Below, piece by piece: positions 1 through 5,848 of a stretch of DNA of 5,848 nt (within the stretch, counting starts at the first letter, position 1; each line of letters starts with the position of its first letter). Source of the DNA: Deltaproteobacteria bacterium. GTDB taxonomy: Bacteria; Desulfobacterota; GWC2-55-46; S146-73. The notes under the pieces were generated by a model. That model had not been told where the DNA came from. It was given only the letters and a program-made list of their open reading frames with translations, and searched no databases. The position numbers and the translations under genes were made by a program. The stretch lies in NCBI GenBank assembly GCA_015492355.1, contig WGFF01000257.1, positions 1 to 5,848 of the forward strand, written 5' to 3'.

Positions 1-1
1 G

Positions 2-886
2 GATGATAGGACTATTGATGCAGTTATTGTTGCCACACCTGCCACAACACATTACGAACTGGTAAGAAAGGCACTCTTTGCAGACAAACATGTACTCGTT
101 GAAAAACCCGTTGCCCTGAGAAGAGAACATACCGAAGAGATTATCGAACTTGCCTGTATGAAGAAGAAGGTACTCATGGTGGGACATACATTTCTTTTTA
201 ATGCAGGCATAAGGAGGCTCAAGGAGTACATCAAAGACCCATCATTTGGAAAGATATACTACATGTATTCAACCCGCACCAACATGGGACCCATACGCAA
301 GGATGTAAACGCCCTTTGGGACCTTGCACCACATGATATCTCCATATTTAACTTTCTCGTCGATACCCTTCCTGAGTGGGTGAGTGCTACAGGTACAAGG
401 CTGTTTAACAACGGAAGGGAGGATGTGGGTTTTGTTACACTGGGATACAACAATGGCATTATAGCGAACATACACGTAAGCTGGGCTGACCCCTACAAGG
501 TAAGAGAGGTAGTTGTGGTGGGAAGTAAAAGAAGGATTATGTTTGATGACCTTGAGAACCTTGAAAGGATAAGGATATTTGAAAAAGGGGTCATGGAGGA
601 TGGCGATCCAGTAAACTTTGGGGAGTTCAGGCTACTTATGAGGGATGGGGATATTATAAGCCCGAGGATTGAGAATACAGAACCCCTCAAGGAACAATGC
701 AGACATTTTGTAGAATGTATTACCGAGGGTAAAGAACCTATCTCAGATGGATCGACAGGGCTTCAGGTAATAGATGTCATGCTCGCAGTCAATGAATCTC
801 TCAATATGCAGGGTGTACCTGTGAGGGTAAGGGGAACAAGCCCTGAGGATAGCAGGACAAGACCTATCTCTTTAAGAAAGGGGTAG
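2..886 (+). CDS. Gfo/Idh/MocA family NAD(P)-dependent sugar dehydrogenase, 5'-truncated by the window edge
   Basis: The reading frame is open from base 2 to the TAG at 884-886 (294 codons visible), so an ATG at 158 is internal and is not the start. Family knowledge suggests that roughly 60 N-terminal residues, including the glycine-rich dinucleotide motif, lie upstream. The visible part begins in the Rossmann fold with a DAVIVATPATTHYEL strand/loop. It is followed by the family EKP motif (bases 101-109), whose Lys is usually catalytic or cofactor-binding. The C-terminal alpha/beta domain has WDLAPHD (His at bases 332-334, the usual catalytic region), a SWADPYKVR segment and an EPLKEQCRHFVECI helix. 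These features resemble dehydrogenases of polysaccharide clusters that oxidise a nucleotide sugar to a keto-sugar, as WbpB does at C3 of UDP-GlcNAcA. The exact substrate is unknown. The aminotransferase at 3972-5129 would be the natural next enzyme. The downstream gap is only 9 bases, which indicates one operon. The enzyme should be cytosolic. Confidence 0.9.
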   Translation, partial: DDRTIDAVIVATPATTHYELVRKALFADKHVLVEKPVALRREHTEEIIELACMKKKVLMVGHTFLFNAGIRRLKEYIKDPSFGKIYYMYSTRTNMGPIRKDVNALWDLAPHDISIFNFLVDTLPEWVSATGTRLFNNGREDVGFVTLGYNNGIIANIHVSWADPYKVREVVVVGSKRRIMFDDLENLERIRIFEKGVMEDGDPVNFGEFRLLMRDGDIISPRIENTEPLKEQCRHFVECITEGKEPISDGSTGLQVIDVMLAVNESLNMQGVPVRVRGTSPEDSRTRPISLRKG

Positions 887-895
887 ATAGAAGAG

Positions 896-2047
896 GTGAT
901 ACACGAGGTCATACTTCCAAAACTCGGTACAAACATGGAAGAGGGTATAATTGCCGAATGGAGGAAGGAGGAAGGTGATTACGTAAGAAAAGGCGAGCCT
1001 GTTCTGCTTGTTGAAACGAGCAAGGCACTTTTTGAGGTGGAGAGTGAGTTCGATGGTTTTTTAAGGAAGAGGCTATTCAGGGAAGGTGAGAGGGTTCAGT
1101 TTACAGAACCTGTAGCAGTACTTACCGATACACCACAGGAGAATATAAATAAGATCCTTGAAGGATATAAAGAGAAAAAAGACCAGAAAAAGAGGTATCA
1201 TCAGAAAAAAAGGGAAGAACTCTGGAACAAAGGTTCTACCCTTACGAGAAGGAGAAGGGCTGATACCCTTAAGATACCTGTCACCCCATCCGCAAGAAGG
1301 CTTATAGAAGAGCATGAACTCGATACCAGCATGATTTATGAAAGCATAGGTGGAGGTGTTATTGAGGAAAGACACGTAAGGAACTTTGTTGAGAAGAAAA
1401 GGATAGCCATATACGGGGCTGGACTCGGCTGTAAACAGGTGAGAGAACTTTTAGGATTTCATGATGATCTTATATGCATCGGGCTCTTTGATGACAACGA
1501 AACACTCAAGGATAGAGAGATCCTCGAATACAAGGTGCTCGGTGGATGGAAAGACTTTGTTGAGTATGCATCAAATGGAAAGGTGGATGGGGTAATAGTC
1601 TCTCTCCATTCTGAGCACAGGAAAAAGATACTGGAAAGGATACAGAAAGAGACACCCTATGTGGAGCTCATCTCGCTTATAGATAAAAGGGCGATTATCT
1701 CAATGGGAGTACTTATATCTGGTGGTGTGTTTATTGAGACCGGCGCTATTATAGGTACCGATACCTTTCTTGGATGTGGTGTGATAGTGGATATGGGGAG
1801 TGTGGTGAGCCATGACTGTTATATAGGTGACTATTCCCATCTTTCACCAGGGTGTCATATATCAGGGGTTGTGCGTCTTGAAGGCAATGTACTCGTAGGT
1901 GCTGGTGCATCTATAAACTCACAGGTAACCATAGGGCGTAATGTCGTTATAACACCGGGCTCTGCGGTTGTTTCAGACATACCAGACGATGTGGTTGTAA
2001 CGGGTAATCCAGCAAGGATTATAGGAAAGAGTTTCAGGGGGAGATGA
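896..2047 (+). CDS. E2-like fusion: lipoyl domain + subunit-binding-like domain + NeuD/PglD-type hexapeptide acyltransferase
   Basis: A 383-residue three-part protein. Residues 1-78 are a biotinyl/lipoyl domain: HEVILPKLGTNMEEG, then VETSKALFEVES with the lipoylation Lys at 43. The context is ETSKA rather than the AMKM of biotin carriers. Residues 79-125 are a Lys/Arg/Glu-rich linker. Residues 126-167 resemble the E1/E3-binding PSBD of E2 proteins (PVTPSARRLIEEHELD, then GGGVIEERHVRNF). Residues 169-383 match sialic-acid/bacillosamine NeuD/PglD acyltransferases: a Rossmann-like start (IAIYGAGLG), hexapeptide repeats at about 262-376, a probable catalytic His306 in VSHDC, and the ending GNPARIIG. 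The CAT domain of true E2 proteins, with its HxxxDG motif, is absent. The stop overlaps the following E1 alpha start (ATGA), which suggests translational coupling. I infer that it carries an acyl group made by E1 on lipoyl-Lys43 and transfers it to an amino sugar. Alternatively the beta-helix still uses acyl-CoA. The domains are clear; the reaction is not proven. Confidence 0.88.
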   Translation: MIHEVILPKLGTNMEEGIIAEWRKEEGDYVRKGEPVLLVETSKALFEVESEFDGFLRKRLFREGERVQFTEPVAVLTDTPQENINKILEGYKEKKDQKKRYHQKKREELWNKGSTLTRRRRADTLKIPVTPSARRLIEEHELDTSMIYESIGGGVIEERHVRNFVEKKRIAIYGAGLGCKQVRELLGFHDDLICIGLFDDNETLKDREILEYKVLGGWKDFVEYASNGKVDGVIVSLHSEHRKKILERIQKETPYVELISLIDKRAIISMGVLISGGVFIETGAIIGTDTFLGCGVIVDMGSVVSHDCYIGDYSHLSPGCHISGVVRLEGNVLVGAGASINSQVTIGRNVVITPGSAVVSDIPDDVVVTGNPARIIGKSFRGR

Positions 2048-3036
2048 AAAGAGAAGAACTAATCCAGCTGTACAGTAAAGCCCTTTTGATACGTCTTTTT
2101 GAGGAAAAGGTAGACTGGCTTTTCTCAAGGGGGAGGCTCTGGGGTACCACACATCTGTGCATAGGTCAAGAGGCAGTTGCGGTTGGTGTTATATCCTGTA
2201 TCAGGAGAGCAGACTATGTGGTAAGTACACACAGGGGACACGGACATCTCATTGCAAAGGGTGCTGATATAAAACTCCTCTTTGCTGAACTCCTTGGTAG
2301 ACGTGAGGGTTACTGCATGGGAAAAGGCGGAACACAACATCTATGTGTAAAGGATGTGAATTTTCTTGGAACAAACGGTATCACAGGTGGGGGTATACCA
2401 ATAGCAACAGGTGCTGCCCTATCTATAAAACTCAGGGACGAAGACCGCATAGCAGTCTGTTTTTTCGGCGACGGGGCATCGAATCAGGGAGCCTTTCATG
2501 AATCACTCAACATGGCTTCAGTATGGGGTCTACCCATCCTCTACGTATGTGAAAACAATATGTACGGTATGTCCACAAGGTTTTCTATGGTCTCAAAGTA
2601 CGAGGATGTGGCAAAAAGGGCATGCGCCTATGGTATCGAGTCAACGATAGTTGATGGTATGGACATCGAGAAAGTATATTCTACCACAGAAAAGATACTC
2701 AGTAAGGTAAGAAATGGCAGTCCCTTCCTCCTTGAGGCAAAGACTTACAGGTTCTGCGGTCATTCAAAGAGCGATCCAAGGCTCTACAGGACACGTGATG
2801 AAGAGGATGAATGGAAGAGAAAAGACCCCATTGCACAGATAGAAAAGAAACTCTTAGAGATACTCCCAGAGAAAGAACTACATGCCATAAGAGAATCGTT
2901 AAGGAACACGATCGAAGAGTCTTACAGATATGCAGAGGAGGAGTGTAAGGAACTCGACAAAGATGAGGCATTGAGAGGGGCTTATGCGTACACAAACGCT
3001 TACGTATCGCAGGGCGATATACAATGCCCTCGATAG
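2044..3036 (+). CDS. 2-oxoacid dehydrogenase E1 component, alpha subunit (thiamine diphosphate-dependent, PdhA/AcoA-like)
   Basis: A 330-residue protein of normal family length. E1 alpha/beta heterotetramers decarboxylate a 2-oxoacid on thiamine diphosphate and reductively acylate a lipoyl group. Visible motifs in order are HLCIGQEAVAVG, THRGHGHLIAKG (active-site His region), GRREGYCMGKGGTQH, and GGGIPIATGAALS. The ThDP/Mg motif then starts at GDGA (142-145) and ends at ENN (170-172). Next come EAKTYRFCGHSKSDP and the RTRDEEDEWKRKDPI helix typical of PDH/acetoin dehydrogenase alpha subunits. All expected cofactor residues are present, so it should be active. It starts at the ATGA overlap with the E2-like gene, and its last 17 codons overlap the E1 beta gene. 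Whether the substrate is pyruvate, a branched-chain oxoacid or something else cannot be read from the sequence. Its place between sugar genes argues against a housekeeping PDH. Confidence 0.93.
   Translation: MKREELIQLYSKALLIRLFEEKVDWLFSRGRLWGTTHLCIGQEAVAVGVISCIRRADYVVSTHRGHGHLIAKGADIKLLFAELLGRREGYCMGKGGTQHLCVKDVNFLGTNGITGGGIPIATGAALSIKLRDEDRIAVCFFGDGASNQGAFHESLNMASVWGLPILYVCENNMYGMSTRFSMVSKYEDVAKRACAYGIESTIVDGMDIEKVYSTTEKILSKVRNGSPFLLEAKTYRFCGHSKSDPRLYRTRDEEDEWKRKDPIAQIEKKLLEILPEKELHAIRESLRNTIEESYRYAEEECKELDKDEALRGAYAYTNAYVSQGDIQCPR
2973..2980 (+). promoter_or_regulatory. Ribosome binding site for the E1 beta gene, inside the E1 alpha coding region
   Basis: GAGAGGGG lies a few bases before the ATG at 2984. 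It supports that start even though it lies within the upstream gene and creates a 53-base overlap. The encoded N-terminus (TLTYRRAIYNALDRLL) is the conserved E1 beta start, so a later start would remove family sequence. Confidence 0.6.
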
Positions 3037-3967
3037 ATTACTCAGTGAAGATGAAAACATAATCATCATGGGTGAGGATATAACAGAGTATGGTGGTGCC
3101 TTTGGTGTTACCTCAGATCTCTACAGAAAATATCCAAAGAGAATAATATCCACACCCATATCAGAAGGTGGTTTTACAGGGATTGCTGTTGGTGCGGCTA
3201 TGACTGGTTTTAGAGTAATAGTGGAGATAATGTTTATGGATTTTATAACCCTTGCCACGGATCAGATTGTCAATCACGCAGCCAATATCCATTATATGTA
3301 CGGTGGACAGCTTACCTGTCCTGTTGTAATACGCACACCGGCAGGAGGATACAGGGGTTATGGTGTAAGTCATTCTCAGACACTCGAGGCATGTTTTATG
3401 AGTGTACCAGGTCTTAAAATAGTTGCCCCAGCTTCTGTAAGTGATGCATACGGGCTCCTTCTATCATCCGTGTATGACAACAATCCTGTACTCTTCATAG
3501 AACACAAACTTCTATACAACATGGAGGTAGAATTTGATTTCGACACAGAACCTGTACCACTTGGCAGGGCGAGGATAGTGAGGGAGGGAAGAGACGTTAC
3601 ACTCGTTAGTCATTCCTACGGGGTACATCTTGGTAGTACTGCTCTGGAAGAACTCCTCTCTGAAGGCATTGACGTTGAACTTATCGATCTAAGGACACTT
3701 AAGCCACTCGATATAGATACTGTTGTTGAATCTGTGAGGAAGACGGGCAGACTTGTGTATCTTGAGGAGGGTAATGTTTTTGGTGGTGTGGGAGGAGAGG
3801 TGGTAAGCCAGGTTGTTGAAAGATGCTTACCATATATAGATGGGAGAATCCTTCGAGTGGGTAAGGCAGATGTTCCCATACCAGCATCTATCAGTGGTGA
3901 AAGGGAAGTGCTACCTGATATAGAGCGTGTAAAAGAGGCTGTAAAATCCTCTCTTTCATGGAGTTGA
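2984..3967 (+). CDS. 2-oxoacid dehydrogenase E1 component, beta subunit (transketolase-like, PdhB/AcoB-like)
   Basis: A 327-residue protein of standard E1 beta length, the obligate partner of the alpha subunit encoded just upstream. Visible features are the conserved start TLTYRRAIYNALDRLL, the MGEDITEYGGAFG motif, and ISEGGFTGIAVGAAM with Glu61 at the place of the ThDP-activating glutamate. VIRTPAGGYRGYGVSHSQTLEA follows, with His130 at the conserved active-site position, then PGLKIVAPAS and FIEHKLLY. The transketolase C-terminal domain follows (VTLVSHSYGVHLGSTALEEL, IDLRTLKPLD, EEGNVFGGVGGEV). Nothing essential appears missing. The gene starts 53 bases inside the E1 alpha gene, and its stop lies 4 bases before the aminotransferase ATG. 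No E3 (dihydrolipoamide dehydrogenase) follows, so E3 must come from elsewhere if lipoyl is reoxidised by the usual route. The oxoacid specificity is unknown. Confidence 0.94.
   Translation: MRTQTLTYRRAIYNALDRLLSEDENIIIMGEDITEYGGAFGVTSDLYRKYPKRIISTPISEGGFTGIAVGAAMTGFRVIVEIMFMDFITLATDQIVNHAANIHYMYGGQLTCPVVIRTPAGGYRGYGVSHSQTLEACFMSVPGLKIVAPASVSDAYGLLLSSVYDNNPVLFIEHKLLYNMEVEFDFDTEPVPLGRARIVREGRDVTLVSHSYGVHLGSTALEELLSEGIDVELIDLRTLKPLDIDTVVESVRKTGRLVYLEEGNVFGGVGGEVVSQVVERCLPYIDGRILRVGKADVPIPASISGEREVLPDIERVKEAVKSSLSWS
3960..3963 (+). promoter_or_regulatory. Ribosome binding site deciding the aminotransferase start
   Basis: GGAG lies 8 bases before the ATG at 3972 and overlaps the end of the E1 beta gene. 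The competing in-frame ATG at 4011, where the conserved VPFVDLKTQY sequence begins, has no comparable purine-rich site upstream. This favours the earlier start. Confidence 0.5.
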
Positions 3968-3971
3968 AGAA

Positions 3972-5129
3972 ATGAAGACCTATTACAGTAACAAACCACC
4001 TACTACTTTTATGAAGGTACCATTCGTTGACCTGAAGACACAGTATCACGCCATCTGTGACGAGATAAAAAGGGAGATGGAAGAGGTTTTTGAGGATTGC
4101 GGTTTTATACTCGGCAATAAAGTTAGAGCCTTTGAAAATGAGTTTGCGAGATACTGTGGTTGCAGGTTTGGAATCGGTGTTGCATCAGGGACAGATGCAA
4201 TACTTCTGTGTCTTAAAGCCCTTGGCATTGGTAGAGGTGATGAGGTAATCACACAGGCAAACACCTTCATTGCCACACTCCTTGCCATACATTATTCCGG
4301 GGCAAAGCCTGTACTTGTGGACATAGACCCGGAGACCTATACAATGGATACAATGGGGCTCAGTGAAGCCATAACAGAAAGGACAAAAGCAATCATACCT
4401 GTGCACATGTATGGCAGATCAGCCCATATGGATGAGATAAAAAGGATTGCAAGCAAGTACAATCTCTATGTGGTGGAGGATGCCTGCCAGAGTCATGGTG
4501 CCATTTACTATGGTAGCACTGTCAGGCGTACAGGTGGCATAGGTGATATGGGATGTTTCAGTTTCTATCCAGGCAAAAATCTTGGTGCATACGGTGATGG
4601 TGGGATGATAGTTACCGATAACGAGGAACTTGCTGAAAAGGTCTGTATGCTCAGAGACTATGGGCAGGAGAGGAAATACCGCCATGTACTAAAAGGATTT
4701 AACAGCAGGCTCGACTCTCTACAGGCAGCGGTACTCATGGTGAAGCTTCGCTACCTTGATGGCTGGAATAACTTGAGATTCAAACATGCCGAACTTTACT
4801 CCAAACTCTTGAAGGATATCCCTGAGGTAAGGCTACCCCGATTCGAAAAGAAAGACTTCTCTCACGTCTTCCATCTGTTTGTTGTAAGAACCGAGAAGCG
4901 GGACTTCCTTATAAACTATCTGAAAGAAAGGGGTATAACCACAGGTATACACTACCCTGTACCCTGTCACATGCAGGAGGCTTTTAAGGAACTGGGATAT
5001 AAAAAGGGTGATTTTCCTATAACAGAGTCTTATTCAGAGAAGGTCCTCTCTCTACCCATGTATCCAGAGATTACAGAAGATAAGATCGAATACGTAAGTG
5101 ATGCAATAAGGGAGTTCTATGGATACTGA
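3972..5129 (+). CDS. DegT/DnrJ/EryC1/StrS family PLP-dependent sugar aminotransferase
   Basis: A 385-residue fold-type-I aminotransferase that converts a keto-sugar nucleotide to an amino sugar, normally with glutamate as donor. Motifs are VPFVDLKTQY, FILGNKVRAFENEFA, VASGTDAILLCLKALGIG, DEVITQANTFIAT, KPVLVDIDPETYTMD and VVEDACQSHGA (Asp170 and Gln173 contact PLP in the family). The Schiff-base Lys202 lies in FSFYPGKNLGAYGDGG, and the C-terminus has GIHYPVPCHMQEAF and LSLPMYPEIT. The pattern resembles WbpE/WlbC, FdtB and QdtB enzymes, most of which aminate C3 of UDP- or dTDP-keto-sugars; this assignment is tentative. The chosen start adds about 13 residues before the usual N-terminus but has the better ribosome site; ATG 4011 is the alternative. 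With the dehydrogenase at 2-886 it forms an oxidise-then-aminate pair, and its amine product is the likely acceptor for the E2-like acyltransferase. Confidence 0.94.
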   Translation: MKTYYSNKPPTTFMKVPFVDLKTQYHAICDEIKREMEEVFEDCGFILGNKVRAFENEFARYCGCRFGIGVASGTDAILLCLKALGIGRGDEVITQANTFIATLLAIHYSGAKPVLVDIDPETYTMDTMGLSEAITERTKAIIPVHMYGRSAHMDEIKRIASKYNLYVVEDACQSHGAIYYGSTVRRTGGIGDMGCFSFYPGKNLGAYGDGGMIVTDNEELAEKVCMLRDYGQERKYRHVLKGFNSRLDSLQAAVLMVKLRYLDGWNNLRFKHAELYSKLLKDIPEVRLPRFEKKDFSHVFHLFVVRTEKRDFLINYLKERGITTGIHYPVPCHMQEAFKELGYKKGDFPITESYSEKVLSLPMYPEITEDKIEYVSDAIREFYGY

Positions 5130-5152
5130 ACAGAATCTATTTTGACCTTTTT

Positions 5153-5157
5153 GGAGG
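5153..5157 (+). promoter_or_regulatory. Ribosome binding site for the glycosyltransferase
   Basis: GGAGG lies in the 39-base gap after the aminotransferase stop, 11 bases before the GTG at 5169. The spacing is somewhat long, but no in-frame ATG lies closer. A TTG at 5151 overlaps the site and is unlikely to be the start. The rest of the gap shows no clear terminator or promoter. Confidence 0.5.
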
Positions 5158-5168
5158 ACGGTATTACC

Positions 5169-5848
5169 GTGGAAAATGGATTTCCATCTTTTACGTTTCT
5201 CATTCCTGTACTCAATGGAGAAAGACATATTAAAAGGGCACTTAAAAGTATACGGGGTCAGGATTATCCTCAGGAGAAGGTGGAGATTATTGTGCTCGAT
5301 GGTGGCTGTACAGATTCGTCCATAAGTATAGCAAGGTCTTTTGGGTGCAGAATATATCCCAATCCAGGAAGACTCGCAGAATATGGATTACAGGTAGGAA
5401 TGAGGTATGCAAGAGGTGATCTTGTGGTTATATTTGCCTGCGATAATGAACTCTCAGAAGATAGATGGCTTGAAAAGGTCAAAGAACCCTTTGTGACTGA
5501 CAGGGAATGTTCCTGTGCCTGGGGGATATTAAGATCAGGTAAGGATGACCCCTCTCTTAACAAGTACTTCGAACTGATACAGAGTGATCCCTTTACATAT
5601 TTTATGAATAGAAACATAGAATACTACCTGAGCCATCCTGCTACAGTAAGGAAAGGAGACTGGTATTTCTTCACGATAGAATCGAACAAACCCCTTGCAT
5701 GGGGCGCCAATGGGCTTACTGTAAGAAGAACTATTGCCGAACCTATTTGGGCACAGGAAGGCTATCTTGGTGATAATGATGCCTTCCAGCAGATGATAGA
5801 GGATGGCTACAACAGGGTTGCCTTTGCACCGGGACTTGTAACATACCC
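5169..5848 (+). CDS. Family-2 (GT-A fold) glycosyltransferase, 3'-truncated by the window edge
   Basis: The GTG start at 5169 gives 226 visible codons with no stop before the window end. The product begins FTFLIPVLNGERHIKRALKSI and continues IIVLDGGCTDSSISIA (Asp44, nucleotide-binding strand), the usual GT2 layout for inverting transferases that use a nucleotide-sugar donor. The segment at the DxD position reads FACDNEL (Asp92), so the first acidic residue is not obvious. Later, GANGLTVRR (Gly179 onward) and GDNDAFQQMIEDGY (Gly201 onward) correspond to the acceptor and acidic catalytic region. No signal peptide or membrane segment is visible in this part; the missing C-terminus could hold one. 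It is preceded by a 39-base gap and shares the strand and likely the transcript of the sugar genes. I infer that it adds the modified amino sugar, or a neighbouring residue, to a glycan. Donor and acceptor are unknown. Confidence 0.88.
   Translation, partial: MENGFPSFTFLIPVLNGERHIKRALKSIRGQDYPQEKVEIIVLDGGCTDSSISIARSFGCRIYPNPGRLAEYGLQVGMRYARGDLVVIFACDNELSEDRWLEKVKEPFVTDRECSCAWGILRSGKDDPSLNKYFELIQSDPFTYFMNRNIEYYLSHPATVRKGDWYFFTIESNKPLAWGANGLTVRRTIAEPIWAQEGYLGDNDAFQQMIEDGYNRVAFAPGLVTY

Noticed and set aside
158..886. A separate short gene starting at ATG 158
   Set aside because: The frame is open back to base 2 and encodes conserved Gfo/Idh/MocA sequence there, including the EKP motif, so the ATG is internal to a truncated gene.
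896..1130. The N-terminal domain as a biotin carrier instead of a lipoyl domain
   Set aside because: The modified lysine sits in ETSKA, not the AMKM-type context of biotin carriers, and the adjacent PSBD-like domain and E1 genes fit lipoyl.
2044..3967. Housekeeping pyruvate dehydrogenase operon
   Set aside because: The CAT-type E2 and E3 genes are missing and the flanking genes are nucleotide-sugar enzymes, so a specialised role fits better, although E1 substrate could still be pyruvate.
3616..3999. A 127-codon minus-strand open frame opposite the end of E1 beta
   Set aside because: It is antisense to strongly conserved E1 beta coding sequence, low in recognisable motifs and rich in Ser/Thr/Pro as expected of a shadow frame.
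5130..5168. A terminator or promoter between the aminotransferase and the glycosyltransferase
   Set aside because: The 39-base gap shows a T-rich patch but no convincing inverted repeat and no recognisable -35/-10 pair.
5270..5617. A 115-codon minus-strand open frame in the glycosyltransferase region
   Set aside because: The plus strand encodes a clear GT2 protein across the same bases from GTG 5169; the antisense product shows no recognisable domain.

Overview
This is a compact, fully plus-strand gene cluster of six genes, the first and last cut by the window edges. It looks like part of a surface-polysaccharide (nucleotide-sugar) operon from a bacterium, or less likely an archaeon. Good AGGAGG-type ribosome sites, GTG/ATG starts, very short gaps and overlaps support one transcription unit. 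Arginine is mostly AGG/AGA and isoleucine is often ATA at intermediate GC. That usage recalls thermophilic or deep-branching lineages such as Nitrospirota/Thermodesulfovibrio relatives, but the taxon cannot be fixed from this window. No tRNA, rRNA, CRISPR, insertion sequence, clear promoter or terminator was seen, and no non-coding stretch exceeds 40 bases.

Layout: (1) 2-886, the C-terminal part of a Gfo/Idh/MocA NAD(P)-dependent sugar dehydrogenase; (2) 896-2047, an unusual fusion of a lipoyl domain, a peripheral subunit-binding-like domain and a NeuD/PglD-type left-handed beta-helix acyltransferase; (3) 2044-3036, a thiamine-diphosphate E1 alpha subunit of a 2-oxoacid dehydrogenase; (4) 2984-3967, the matching E1 beta subunit; (5) 3972-5129, a DegT/DnrJ/EryC1/StrS PLP sugar aminotransferase; (6) 5169-5848, the N-terminal part of a family-2 glycosyltransferase.

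The most interesting point is gene 2. In a normal pyruvate, acetoin or branched-chain dehydrogenase, the E2 protein carries lipoyl, E1/E3-binding and CAT-like CoA-acyltransferase domains. Here the first two are present, but the CAT domain is replaced by a hexapeptide-repeat acyltransferase of the kind that acylates amino sugars. The E1 alpha and beta genes follow directly. Oxidation by the dehydrogenase and amination by the aminotransferase would produce an amino sugar, as in the WbpB/WbpE logic. The E1/E2-like proteins could then decarboxylate a 2-oxoacid and pass the lipoyl-bound acyl group straight to the sugar amine without acyl-CoA. The glycosyltransferase would then use the product. The domain architecture is read from the sequence; the CoA-independent reaction is my inference. 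I do not know of an experimentally characterised example.
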